Below are positions 11,300-22,472 of a stretch of 64,000 nucleotides of DNA, piece by piece. Numbering within the stretch: the stretch's first letter is position 1; every line of letters starts with the position of its first letter. The stretch lies in the NCBI GenBank assembly GCA_016584305.1, contig JACEEZ010026253.1, forward strand, positions 1-64,000, given 5' to 3'. The DNA comes from Chionoecetes opilio. Taxonomy: Eukaryota; Arthropoda; Malacostraca; Decapoda; Majidae. The notes beneath the pieces were generated by a model, which was not told the origin of the DNA, searched no databases, and was given only the letters and a program-made list of their open reading frames with translations. Both the position numbers and the translations under genes were made by a program.

Positions 11300-11760
11300 C
11301 TCTTTTAAGTTATCTTAGTCATGAGTTTTAGGTATAGGGTTAGAATTTTAATGTATGTTAAAGAAGTTTTAGATCTTACTAGGGAACACGGTGAATCTAG
11401 TATATCTCCAGAAGTCATCCTAGGTGCTGGACTAGGTTAATGTAGACAGTGATTGTTTCATGGCCTGCAGAGAGAAAGTGGTGCGTTGTTGCACCCTGGT
11501 GGAGCTTCCTCTACCTCCACAGACCACAAACCCGAGGAGCAATGGGAAGGAGAGTGAGCTTGATCATGTGAGAATCAAACACATTTAATGATCTATGGAA
11601 GAGGAGGGACATTTATGGTGAAAGGTGAGTGATAAGCATGTACATAAGTGGGAAAAAAACATGACATTTGCTCCAGTGACTGTATAAAAAAGGGACAATG
11701 GAAGCTTTGAACTTTTAGAAAATTGTAGTATTCAGGGCCGAGATTAAAACATGGGTGGTC
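11300..11760. other. No recognised gene
   Basis: Non-coding sequence of mixed composition with no strong splice, repeat or protein signal. Confidence 0.4.
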
Positions 11761-11768
11761 CTATCTAT

Positions 11769-12759
11769 CAGAGGTGGGCACGCAATTTTTTCAATTCTTG
11801 AATCGCATTCGCAATTTCAACCTGCCAGTCGCATCGCAATTCCGCATTTTTCAGATAGGCCTTTTCGCAATCAGAATCCGCAATTCCCGCGACTAATTTT
11901 GACACCTATTAAAACAAGACACCTACAATTTAAAAAAAGATGCTCTAGACTCTTAACATCTCTAGACTCCTTAACCACCTACAATAATAAAAAAGTCTAT
12001 AGGCTCTTATAGTGTTTGAACAGCCCGTATTTCCTATTCTGTTTGGTCTATACTTGTACTTGTTGCTTCACAATTAAGTCTTGTCTCTTTTAGTGTTATT
12101 TCTTTACTTTTACACTTCACAGTCTACTGGCTAGTAAATCAGAACAGTAATCTACTAATCTTCCTTTTCCTCCCCTGCCCCCCTTCTTCCTTCCCCTCCT
12201 CCTCTCCCTCTCCTCCTCATCCTCCTACCTCCCTCCAACCTCCCTCCTCACCTATCCCCCTCCTCCTCCACCTCTCTCCTATCTCCTCTCCTCCTTTCCC
12301 CCATTCTGGATCAGCATGTAAAAAGGTGCAATAACACACACAGGCAGCTACACGCTCTCAATCCCAAGTTCCAGCACGCACTGACTGAGTGACTGTACTA
12401 CACTTAGGCAAGTTGGCAGTTGGCAGTGTCATCTCCACAATATTTGGTGGGAACTTATGTTCACCCGGGCACTTGCCACTTTGAAGGTGGTGACCGTCAC
12501 AATTATTGCGATTGCGTTTCAAAATGTTGGTGGTCCGCAACCCGCAATTCTGCATTTTTTTCAGGCATCCGTAATTGCGCAATTCCGCAAACTAATTACC
12601 CATTCCGCAAGTTATTGCGATTGCGTTTCAAAATTTTGGCGGTCCGCAATACGCAATTCCGCAATTTGTTCAGGCATCCATAATTGCGCAATTCCGCAAC
12701 CGAATTACCATTCCGCAAGTTGCGGAATTGCTGACAAAATTGCGGAATGCCCACCTTTG
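11769..12759. mobile_element. Non-autonomous hAT element (MITE), 991 bp
   Basis: Ends are CAGAGGTGGGCA on the left and TGCCCACCTTTG on the right. Flanks are a perfect 8 bp duplication, CTATCTAT, at 11761-11768 and 12760-12767, as expected of hAT transposition. There is no transposase. The interior has a pyrimidine-rich tract (12160-12305) and two 110 bp tandem units starting ATTGCGATTGCG at 12504 and 12614, repeatedly using GCAATTCCGCAA-type words. Confidence 0.88.
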
Positions 12760-12770
12760 CTATCTATGTA

Positions 12771-13171
12771 CAGTCAAACCTCGATATAACGGACTAAAGG
12801 GGGGGAGGAGTGGTCCGTTAAAGCCGATTGTCCGTTATAGCGAGGGTAGTTTCCCAAAGGTGGAAAAATATATGAAAAAAAAAAAATTGAAATAAATGAA
12901 AAATAATCACACACAACCAGACTGTGTAGCTATGTTGGGAGGTAAACAATGACTGGCACTACATGCTGAATTTGGTCCGCTCCTACACGTCAAATAAATG
13001 AGAAATAATCTCAAACACAACCAGACCATGTAGCTATGTTGGGAGGTAAACAGTTTACTAGCGCTACATCAGGGATTTGGCACACTCGCCCCCGACTGCA
13101 CGAAGTCACGCAAATGGAGTCCGTTACATCCGAAGTCCGTTACATTGAGGTCCGATATATCGAGGTTTGAC
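12771..13171. mobile_element. Pogo/Tigger-type MITE, 401 bp
   Basis: Terminal inverted repeats CAGTCAAACCTCGATATA (left) and the complement of AGTCAAACCTCGATATAT (right) are typical of Tc1/mariner pogo-group elements. TA flanks it at 12769-12770 and 13172-13173. It lies 11 bp beyond the hAT MITE. No transposase frame. Confidence 0.85.
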
Positions 13172-13258
13172 TATCTATCAAGATTTTCCTTAAGGGGCAT
13201 ATTTCATTGGGATTCCCTTAAAGTATTTGTTTTTTAGCTTTTTGCCATATTCTTTTAG

Positions 13259-13395
13259 AAAATTATTAGGCCCAACGTGTCCACATCATTTTGAATGTCC
13301 TGCGTGGTTTTTTAAAGGTCTTGAGGCAGATTTAAAGGTCCTGCTTGTGCCCGTGAACAAGCACTATTTATTAGTACTGATGTTTTGGGATCTAT
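13259..13395 (+). CDS. Weak candidate exon, product unknown
   Basis: TTTTTGCCATATTCTTTTAG precedes 13259 and GTAAGC begins at 13396. The enclosed 137 bases have one open frame (KLLGPTCPHHFECPAWFFKG ... VLMFWDL). Length and splice context are suggestive only; no domain recognised and no phase partner identified. Confidence 0.2.
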
Positions 13396-14240
13396 GTAAG
13401 CTAGAAACAGGTTTTATTTGCATTGAAAATGTGTGCAAAGTGTGGAGCAGTAATCCTGGTATGTCTGGAAATCTATCTAGTGTGTGAGTGGAGGGGTTGT
13501 GGCAGAAGCTGTTCCAGCACCTTTTTAGGAGATTAATGGAGGCATGTTGCAGCTCATCCCTCCACTTCTCTTCTTTTTGTTTTTCGGTGTCTGGTGTCTC
13601 TTCCTGTCTATCACTTCTCTGTTAGGCAGAGGCGATGAAGGCAGAAGTTGGAAACCCAATATTCTCTTGCCAATTGGATGCTGCACATCCATAGTTGTGT
13701 TTCCAAATCGTAATCTGGGAGACAAAATGATTCTCAGTAGATTTTTGACACCTTTCTCCAAACCTTAGAGTGCAAACTCTCCTTAAGATTTTGGGAGTGC
13801 CAAGAAGGCACTTTTGGACTGGGCATTTCAGAAGACATAGTGTAAGTCAGAGAGGAATGGTGGAGAGCCATCGCACGTCCAAAACCAGCGGAAGTCAACG
13901 AAAAGAAGGACGACGAAGACCGCGTTAAGCAAAGAAGATGATGATTATTTCCCCTTCTTGATTTAAAACCTTGCTCTTCAATAACTTTGTCCTTGGTAAT
14001 AATCTCTGTTTAGATTAAGATTCCTTACATATTGCTCAACTGCCTGATTCCTGTCTATCACTCTTTTATAGTAGCCTTAGTTCAGTCCAAAGACTACTGT
14101 ATATACTGGACTTGCTACTCAGTTTGGGCTATTTCCAGTGGAGGCCAATCCCGCGATCCTGACATTTTTGAACATCACCCCCGTCTCCCTGTTTCAGAAA
14201 AAATTTTTTTCTTTTTTTACATATTATATGAATCATCCCG
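13396..14240. other. No recognised gene
   Basis: Mixed non-coding sequence up to the assembly gap. A 78-codon minus-strand frame at 13525-13761 has no recognisable features. Confidence 0.35.
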
Positions 14241-14869
14241 NNNNNNNNNNNNNNNNNNNNNNNNNNNNNNNNNNNNNNNNNNNNNNNNNNNNNNNNNNNN
14301 NNNNNNNNNNNNNNNNNNNNNNNNNNNNNNNNNNNNNNNNNNNNNNNNNNNNNNNNNNNNNNNNNNNNNNNNNNNNNNNNNNNNNNNNNNNNNNNNNNNN
14401 NNNNNNNNNNNNNNNNNNNNNNNNNNNNNNNNNNNNNNNNNNNNNNNNNNNNNNNNNNNNNNNNNNNNNNNNNNNNNNNNNNNNNNNNNNNNNNNNNNNN
14501 NNNNNNNNNNNNNNNNNNNNNNNNNNNNNNNNNNNNNNNNNNNNNNNNNNNNNNNNNNNNNNNNNNNNNNNNNNNNNNNNNNNNNNNNNNNNNNNNNNNN
14601 NNNNNNNNNNNNNNNNNNNNNNNNNNNNNNNNNNNNNNNNNNNNNNNNNNNNNNNNNNNNNNNNNNNNNNNNNNNNNNNNNNNNNNNNNNNNNNNNNNNN
14701 NNNNNNNNNNNNNNNNNNNNNNNNNNNNNNNNNNNNNNNNNNNNNNNNNNNNNNNNNNNNNNNNNNNNNNNNNNNNNNNNNNNNNNNNNNNNNNNNNNNN
14801 NNNNNNNNNNNNNNNNNNNNNNNNNNNNNNNNNNNNNNNNNNNNNNNNNNNNNNNNNNNNNNNNNNNNN
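14241..14869. other. Assembly gap (629 N)
   Basis: Run of N. The first copy of the large duplication starts at the very next base. Confidence 1.
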
Positions 14870-15250
14870 GTGTGGATGGCGAGCAAGAATGACTTCCAAG
14901 TTATCAATCGAGAGTAAATGTGATTAAATCTGAATTAAGTTCTGCCCCTGTGGTAATAAGTCTGTCACTGTGGGGCACTGAAGGCAGTAGTGGTCAATGG
15001 TGTTGGTGTTGGGACGGTTACATAGTTTACAGGAGGAGTAGTGCGGCACGTCCTCTGCTTGGGAGACCTGCCACACTGGCCGGTACCCCAACATGAGGCG
15101 AGCACTGACAACATATTGCCGACGTACCATGAGCGACACTTGTGTTTGCACCGGAGAAAGTTGTCATGGTGCTGTATAGACACACTGGTGGCCCTGTCTG
15201 CGTCCCTGCGATGCACACACAGTCATGGCGTGAGCAGCTGAGTATATGCT
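14870..15250 (-). pseudogene. LINE C-terminal fragment with zinc-knuckle-like motif
   Basis: Read on the minus strand from about 15230, two alternating frames give a LINE C-terminal region: TQVSLMVRRQYVVSARLMLG, then VWQVSQAEDVPHYSSCKLC and NTIDHYCLQCP. The CxxC...HxxxxC arrangement resembles the zinc-knuckle that ends many jockey/CR1-like polymerases. It has frameshifts and is 5'-truncated. A second copy is at 28049-28440. Confidence 0.7.
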
Positions 15251-15262
15251 GTTTCGAAGGCA

Positions 15263-15283
15263 GAGGAGGGATAGATAGATAGA
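15263..15283. repeat. (GATA)n short tract
   Basis: ATAGATAGATAGATA-type run beside the LINE fragment; repeated at the equivalent place in copy 2 (about 28455). Confidence 0.85.
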
Positions 15284-17140
15284 TATTATAGCTTTAAGGC
15301 GCCGCAACTGCGGGTTTATTGACGCCTGCGTTGATGATGTTGAGTGTTAACCAAAGACATGTAGGATTTCGACATGTAGCATAGCTATTCTTGTTGTTAT
15401 AGCTTTTGTGAGTTTTTTTATGTAGTTTTGTTTGTAATGGTTTCTTGTTCTAGTCGATATAGCATGATTGTTATTCGATTGATGCTATCTTATCTATCTA
15501 CGTTATAGTGTGGACTACAGTTTTGGCGATATAGCTGTATTCTTTTATCTGGTCAGTTATCATGGTTGTGTGTCACATAAACCGTTTTGTTGTTCTTGTT
15601 TCGAATATTTGCAGTATATGAGTGATGTGAAACAATATGTATTTCTTGTCAACACTAGTTAACATTTTTGCTTTTACATTGTGCAATACTGGCAAGCTAG
15701 CTGTATTATTTTATCTGGTCAGTTGTGTTTGTGACACAAAGCGTTTTGTTGTTCTAGTCGGGAACTAGGTACTTTTTTGTCACCAGAAATATATGTACAG
15801 TATATGAGCGATATGCTCTCTTTTCATGAAGCAATTGAAAAACTCAAACAGTAAATATAGTGTTTTCATTGAGTAGGTAACATCTGAATGATGTTAGTAA
15901 ATACTTTGAACATATGATGCAATCTTTGTCCTTCATTTCTAAATCATATCAATTATCGAACAGTGAGTTGGGTGTGAATAATAATTGATGCTTTAAAAAA
16001 AGGCTAATACCTCATGACATTCGTTACCTGTAAAATGAGTGGTCTGGTGACAAAAACAACTGCTCCATTCAGCTTACTGTACCTGAAAACCCTGAAAAAG
16101 AGGTATTACATGACAAGGTTGTTAACATCGTGACAAATTTTGTTGATCGGACCCCGTTCAGACCCCGTTGACGTCATGCCTCCGCCGGAAATTGATGATA
16201 TTCACTTCCGGTCAGCTTGAAAGTCTCATAAATGGATTTGTCATCATCAGAAACCCCTGAAATAATACCAAGATCATAAAGACTGGTTCAGTATTGGTGG
16301 AGTTAGTAGTAGTGTCAGTTCCGGGACCCCTGGACAGAAAACGCCCCCCAAAAGGGGGTTCCAGGGGTCGAAAAGTTTGGCCCAATCCATTTTCGCACAG
16401 TATAACCCCAAATCAACCAGGAAATGCAAAAAAATCCATTTTGACACGCAAATCCTACGGGAATACAAGTCATACTGCACTATTAGTGAGCTGCTGCTGG
16501 CCTTTGATTGATATTCATCTTTTGTTTAGAAGGCAAATACAGCCTTGTTACAGATGCTACAACGTAACAATTGGTGTTTACGTAATAATAGTGTTGCAAG
16601 GTGTATATAAATCGATCGTGGAAGACTAAATATGGCACTAGGGTATTAAATGTTGGCGATAGCAATGTTGTGTGCTGTGAGTTGAAAACTGGTCCTGTCG
16701 GCGGAGCGACTGCATGGATGTACTGAGGCGAGTGTAACAGAGGGTGCTCCGCCTAAAATCTTGTACTAATACACAGTATTATCAAACTACCAGATGATAT
16801 TTAGGAAAGCTGAACATACAATCATCTTCACGAGACATTACTGCATATCATGAATGTATACAAATTACAGTAAACTATACCTAGAATAAGATAATGAGAG
16901 GAAGATGAAATCGTGTATAAACATTTTTTTTCTTGCACCTTTTTTTATTCAACTCTTTTTTTATTCCTGTAATTTTTCTTGCATTAAATGTTCACTGACA
17001 GTTTAGGAATCAGCACACCTTTCCGATTATGATGGTATATGGCACGTCCCAATGCAAAAATATATAGGTGGTCAAAAACTGCGATGAACGTCAAAATTGT
17101 GAGAGAACAGCTTTTCGCCAGGGGAGAGCGTTGCATCCTT
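15284..17140. other. Non-coding, AT-rich; no gene recognised
   Basis: Long stretch with stops in all frames and no recognised repeat family. A GC-rich block at 16150-16480 (with CCGGAA, GGGGTTCCAGGGG and related words) stands out in composition but has no identifiable function. Confidence 0.4.
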
Positions 17141-17149
17141 GTGAGCAAG

Positions 17150-17245
17150 CTTGTTGCAAACCTTGTGATTGGTCGAAGCTGCCTGTCAGAAGACTTTCGC
17201 GACCCCTCGAGGGGTCGTAACCCCCAGTTTGAGAACACCTGCTTA
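17150..17245. mobile_element. Possible hAT end relic
   Basis: The text CGACCCCTCGAGGGGTCG followed by CCCCCAGTTTGAGAACACCTG resembles the terminal region of Charlie-like hAT elements, whose ends read as AGTTTGAGAACCACTG. The other end was not found. Confidence 0.35.
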
Positions 17246-17561
17246 AAGGCACTTTTCAGTATCTCCCCCCTGGTGTTTTGGGTGGATGTATTTGTATCCT
17301 TGATGATAAGTTTAAATACTTAAAATATGCAATTTTTCCTTGTTCTCTTGCATGCCGGAGTTGAGGGAGTTGGTTTCGATCTATTTCTTGGGAGGCAGGG
17401 CAAAAATCCTCATTGATGAAGATGCGAGTCCTTTTTAATTTACTAGCACTTCTCATAACTGCTTCACGTTCAGCGAAGTGTGTGAAGCGGGCAACGATAG
17501 TGCGGGGCTTGCCGTCCTGGCGCGGTCCCAGCCTGTCGGCGAGCTCGATGTTCAGTGCCGG

Positions 17562-17937
17562 TGTCGTGTGGGCAAGTGTCTGTTTATGAGGGAATGTCTG
17601 TTTACTAACAAAGGCAAAGAAAACGGGAGTTGAGGGGAATAACTACTAATTTTGACAGGATTTTCTTGAAAATAACCTCATTGTGATTCCCACACAGTTA
17701 CTATAATTAAAGTAAACCTAAACCTAACATAACTTAACCTAACCTAACTTAACGTTTTTCTAACCTTACCTAACCTAGCGGTCTGCCGAAAAGGGAGAGC
17801 GCGTGGAGAATATGCCGCCTGGACATGCCTTTGTTGATCAAGTCAAAATTAGTAATTACTCCCCTCAACTCCCGTTTTCTTTGCCTTTTGTTAGTAAACA
17901 GACATTCCCTCATAAACAGACACTTGCCCACACGACA
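17562..17937. mobile_element. Foldback element with CCGG target duplication, 376 bp
   Basis: Inverted arms of nearly 100 bp (outer text TGTCGTGTGGGCAAGTGTCT) flank a centre with CCTAA-rich sequence. CCGG occurs on both sides (17558-17561 and 17938-17941). Removing the element plus one CCGG joins ORF1 codons in frame (Gln-Leu-Pro-Ala-Leu-Asn), so this is a precise insertion. No coding capacity. Family unknown to me; a 4 bp target duplication occurs in several rare DNA transposon groups. Confidence 0.85.
17704..17785. repeat. Degenerate TTAGG-like (CCTAA) tract
   Basis: AACCTAACCTAACTTAACG and neighbouring words are close to the arthropod telomere repeat TTAGG read on the other strand. It is short, interrupted and located inside a foldback element. 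Confidence 0.6.
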
Positions 17938-18351
17938 CCGGTAGTTGAAGCTTGTTTTGAAATAGAATCTTCACCACCTCAGCGGTTTACTCCCACTTCT
18001 CGCCGCCATCAGGTTCTACTACACCAATAATCCTCAAATTGTTCCGTCTACTGTAATTTTCTCCGTAATTGAAGCGTCTTTCAAGATCTTGAACTTGAGC
18101 TCTCAGTGCTTCATTACTCTCATTCAACTCAGCCAGGTGTTTTCGGTCTTCATTCTTTTCAATTATTTGCTTTCTTTTTTCACCCAATAAATCATCAATT
18201 TCTTGTCCGGCTATATTCCAGACTCTAGATCATTGACTTTAGCTTCAAGGCTATCAATACTAGAAATAAACTGGCTAACCAGAATATCAGTAGCACCTAT
18301 GTAGGCCGATTGTTGTGATTGAAGCAGTGTGTTGGGTAGTTCCGGGTCCAT

Positions 18352-19750
18352 GGTGTAGGAATTTCAGTAAACTCACACGTACTGTTGTCTTTATGAGTTC
18401 TCCGATGGTTGACAGCAAAAATAAAAGTAGTGTGATGTCTTTTAGTACAAATTAAGTCTTGATTTCATACAAGCTTGTACTGACCCTCGAAGCAAGGTTC
18501 CTTGCTTACTGATTTCGTATTTCTTATAATGACGTTACATTGGGGATATTATCAAATGTTTGTTCATGTGGCATTCGTAAGTTGCATGACAAGTAGTAGG
18601 CTATTTACTGCGGCTCAGGAGCTGTGTTTACGTCATAATGTGAGTTGAGGGTGGAGGTGGTCCCTATATACAACACTGAGGCTTAGACACTGAGAGAGCG
18701 AGTCCCAAAATGATCTGGAGAGTGCTAATAACACAACCCCTGGGCACAAACTTCTATATTAATTTAGTGGTCTATTCCTTAAGCTAATAATAATGCGAAT
18801 GTTCCGTACATACGGGACTTATATTGAGCTGTATTGTAATAAATGTTTCAAGTTCGTGACTGTTTTCATAACTTTGTGCAAGCTTTCTATGGGGAAGCTT
18901 GTGGTTACACTGCTTAACGGTAGCGGTGGTATAGTAGTAACACGCTTGCTTCACCAAGTAAGTTTCGAGTTACGGATCGCTCATGATTCCTGTAAACGTA
19001 TCCTTACAGTATCCTGTTTGAACCTAGAACTGAATCTGGTAAGAACGACTGGCACACATGTTCTGGGGAAAAAATACAGGTACCATATGGTAGTATATCT
19101 TGACTTAATGAGCCCTGTTGCGCTGTCGATAGCCGTAAAGCACCCGCCATCCCTTTAATCATCACAAATAGGGAAAAAAGGGAGAAGACAAAGACAGACA
19201 TTTTGACGGACAGAATTCAGCTGTTAGTCGCATGCTAGTGGAAGTGAACTACAGTGAGGAATGAACCCTAAACATATCGTGCAATCTTTCTTTCTCCGCA
19301 ACATATTTTATGTCATTAAGGCGGCACAGATCCAAATATGCTGCAGAGAATCCGCCTGAGGCTGAACAGTCAATTCATCACACACGGCGCTGCATAAGAC
19401 TACAATATGCAACTTTGTGTGTATATCTTCCTGCATAAAACCACAAAGAACGTATTCAAAAGAATGACACAAGATTGAGTTACGGAGAAGAAAACGAAAA
19501 TGCAGAGCACTTCTCACTGAAATGTATAGAATATGTAGATATATGGTGTTAGGTACATACATTTTTCTAAAAATATATTAGAAAAAAAATTGTGCGACCT
19601 TGTGACAATTCAGCATGATGATAGAGCAACTTAACTGTGAAGTAAAGTAAAAGCCTATGAAGCTTCCCATGTGTAATTTAGTGGGCAAAAAGACCTGGCA
19701 AAATATCATATATTTGTGATAGCATTGATGTCACAGCCTACCCCGCTCAT
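18352..19750. other. Non-coding; possible tRNA-like SINE trace
   Basis: No gene recognised. Around 18915-18990 the text GGTAGCGGTGGTATAGTAGT followed by TTCGAGTTACGGATC loosely resembles a tRNA-derived SINE head (A-box and B-box like), too degenerate to name. Repeated near-identically in copy 2. Confidence 0.3.
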
Positions 19751-20464
19751 CAGGCCGCGAGGCACTTTTCCCAAACGCACACGCGTTTTGTGCAGCCGCT
19801 GTGTGAGTTGCCAGGTAGTGAAATAATGTTATTTTCTAGTGTTAGTTCATATATGTCATTAATTGTCCTCCACACATCGATATCACTTATCTACCTGACA
19901 TATATTTAGTTAAGTGACCTACACATGTACATCCCTATTTACCGTCATAAAGTAAACTATTAAGAATATAAAATGTTCATTTTTTGCCATACGGAAGATA
20001 AATAACACACTTTCAAATAATCTACCATAAAAAAAATAGTTTTCTTATATGGTGAAAGGTCATAAGTTTCTTTAACTTTTGCATTAGGTATAACTTTAAT
20101 AAAAAAGGTTTTGGATGCAGTGTATACGTTTGGTTAGGTTAGATTTAGGTAATGTTTGGTTTGGTTAATGGATACGTTTAGGTAATGGATAATTCACTGG
20201 ACAACAAATTTCAAATTTTTTTTATTACTGGAGATGTGTAAAGTGATTTAGACTAATTTGGGTACGCTGATTTCAAAAATCATAACCGTTTTGCTGTATA
20301 CGCCCAGGTTTTTTGAGTTACAGAAATACTCCCATTGCCTAGAAGTCAGGATTTCAATGAAATTTACAAAAATTCATTTATTCATTTATTTCATCATGAA
20401 TGCTTCAAAATTATAGAAATTACAGAAAAACTCTACTAGAATGTAATTAAAAATGCTTTAGGCA

Positions 20465-21990
20465 TTTGGCTTTGCGTTTGTGCTGCTCTGTGTCAGTTTC
20501 ACGATGCAGGAACCAGCAGAAGTCGCCCATCATGTTCGGGTTGTGCCGCCCTTGGTAACGCGTCTCCATGAGTTGAAATCTCTTGGTGGAATCGCTCGCC
20601 GTGCTCGTCCGAGACAGCTCCCAAGTTGTCAGGGAAGAAGTTCAGGTGCTGGTGTAGGAAATGGATCTTCAGGGACATCCTGGAGCCAAGTTTCCTGAAG
20701 ACTCCAGCAGCTGCTGCACTATTTCTTCATAGTTGTCCCGCGCGCTCGTTTCCCCCAAGAAGTTGTCCGTCACAGCTTTGAAGCTCCTCCACGCTGCCAG
20801 CTCTTTGGGGTTTAGAGTTTGTCGGGAAAAGTTTCGTCTTCATTACCTCTCGGATTTGCGGTCCAACAAAGACACCAGCCTTGATCTTAGCCTCCGACAA
20901 GGTGTTGCCAAACTTCTCCTTCAGGTATAAAAAACCCACGCCCATTCAGATCCATTGCCCGTACAAAATTCTTCATCAAGCCGAGCTTTATGTGGAGTGG
21001 TGGAAGGAAATCTTGGCTGGGTCGACAAGGGCGACATGCTTCACGTTGTATCGACCAGGTACATGCTCCGTCCGCTCTTTCCAATCATTCTTCGTCCAGT
21101 GATTCTTTTTCGTCTCTGCTATCCCAGAGACAAAGGAAGCACATGTATTTCGTGTAGCCTGACTGCAGCCCTAACAACAGCGCCACCACTTTCAAGTCTC
21201 CGCAGATGTGCCAGTTGAAGTCATTGTACTTGATGGAATCAAGCAGCTGCCGCATAGTCTCATAGGTCTCTTTCATGCCGAACGCGTGAGCCAGTGGGAC
21301 TGATGGTTTCTTGTTGCCATTGTGGAGCAAAACAGCCTTCAAGCTGTTCTTCCCCGAGTCGATGAAGAGGCGCCAGTCTGCAGGATCGTGATCACACCCA
21401 AGTTCTTTCAACAGACCGTTGATGTCACTGCAGAATGTCATCGTGTCTTCCATCTCAAAGAAAATGAGCCATGTCGCTGTGACGTGCTCTGAACAAGGAT
21501 ATCTTGGTGTTAGGTTCAGTAGATTCCACTGCTGCAGCCTTGATCCAAGCAGCTCTGCCTTCGCCTTTGACAGCGAGAGATCTCTTACAAGATCATTTAA
21601 CTCTCCCTGGTTCAGAAGGTGTGGTTCTTGTTCTTGAGTGTCGGGTTCAAAAGGTTCATCACCATCCTCTTCGCCACTGCTTACAGTTATGTTCTTTATC
21701 AGCTGGACATGTTGGAACGGGGTTCTCTCATCATGAGGCACAGGTTTACGAGCAGAGACGCAGTCAGCGTACTTGATGTGGGCCTTTATTCTTCCTGTTG
21801 AAGCCGGCGAGCTTGTGCAGCAGAAATAACAATCATCATGATGATTCTGCGGCTCACGCCATATCATGGGCACCGCAAATGGAATGCTCGCGCGCTTGCC
21901 CACCACCACTGAGTCAAGGCTGAGTGGCAGCTTGTGCAGCAGATGTGTGGTGCCCAGCTCTTTCCTTGGTCCCCCACCTTACACCCGAAG
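20465..21990 (-). pseudogene. Broken transposon-encoded protein, family not named
   Basis: The longest intact piece is a 274-codon frame (21909-21085). Read in order: an N-terminal part with YFCC and paired Cys (possible zinc binding), an acidic stretch EEDGDEPFEPDTQEQEPH, then LNDLVRDLSLSKAKAELLGS, WRLFIDSGKNSLKAVLLHNG, WHICGDLKVVALLLGLQSGY and TKYMCFLCLWDSRDE. Other frames continue with LPPLHIKLGLMKNFVRAMDL (near 21000) and AKIKAGVFVGPQIREVMK (near 20860), then a DEHGERFHQEI-like end near 20600. This block order is shared with uncharacterised repetitive arthropod proteins I remember as full-length; its role as the transposase is inferred from the TIRs. At least three frameshifts. Confidence 0.7.
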
Positions 21991-22181
21991 TAGTGAAAGT
22001 AGGCGGCCTTCATTTTCACTGCCGTAGATACACTTCGCTGTTGATCTTTTTTGGTATACCGAAACCACAGACATAACAGAAGTTGTCTGGATGATTGGTA
22101 CAGGAACGTCTACTCATGTTTAACTGAAAGAAAGAAAGAAACAAAAATTAGTAGTTATATAAGTACGTTATATCGTAGTTA

Positions 22182-22472
22182 CGTAAGAGGTGGTAGGCTG
22201 CAGACTGCACTCTAAAGGTCGCTGTCTGTAGCTAGATTTGTATAGCGTATTGATTGCGGCGTGATGTGGTTGGTTGCGCGTGGTCTAGTTTGTGTTAAAG
22301 AAAGTTGTTTCTCAAGAGCGCGTGACTTTGTTCTGCGCGCAGCCAACGGCTCACAAGGCCACAAACTAGACCACGCGCAACCAACCACATCACCCCGCAA
22401 TCAATACGCTATACAAATCTAGCTACAGACAGCGACCTTCAGAGTGCAGTCTGCAGCCTACCACCTCTTACG
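22182..22472. repeat. Near-perfect palindrome, 113 bp arms
   Basis: Arms at 22182-22294 and 22360-22472 are complementary almost throughout (outer text CGTAAGAGGTGGTAGGCTGC); the loop is about 65 bp. It lies inside the right part of the 2.5 kb transposon, distinct from its terminal repeats, so may be a nested foldback. Confidence 0.9.

Larger units (their letters stand above)
17250..18351 (-). pseudogene. LINE ORF1 protein relic, split by a foldback element
   Basis: ORF1p is the RNA-binding chaperone of LINEs such as CR1/L1/jockey-like elements. From an ATG at 18351 (minus) the text runs MDPELPNTLLQSQQSAYIGA, a coiled-coil-like stretch (ISSIDSLEAKVNDLES; later LAELNESNEALRAQVQDLER) and the signature NYGENYSRRNNLRIIGVVEP near 18020, the start of the RRM-like Transposase_22 domain. 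After the inserted element it continues with ADRLGPRQDGKPRTIVARF near 17530 and RIFINEDFCPASQEIDR near 17420. Besides the insertion there is a frameshift near 18215 and a stop near 17988. A near-identical piece is in copy 2 (31470 downward). Confidence 0.85.

Noticed and set aside
13525..13768. Opposing 74-78 codon frames
   Set aside because: No recognisable protein features or exon signals.
14032..14917. Long open frames of 224-286 codons
   Set aside because: They run through the N gap; X residues only.
18915..18990. tRNA gene
   Set aside because: No convincing acceptor stem; at best a decayed SINE head.
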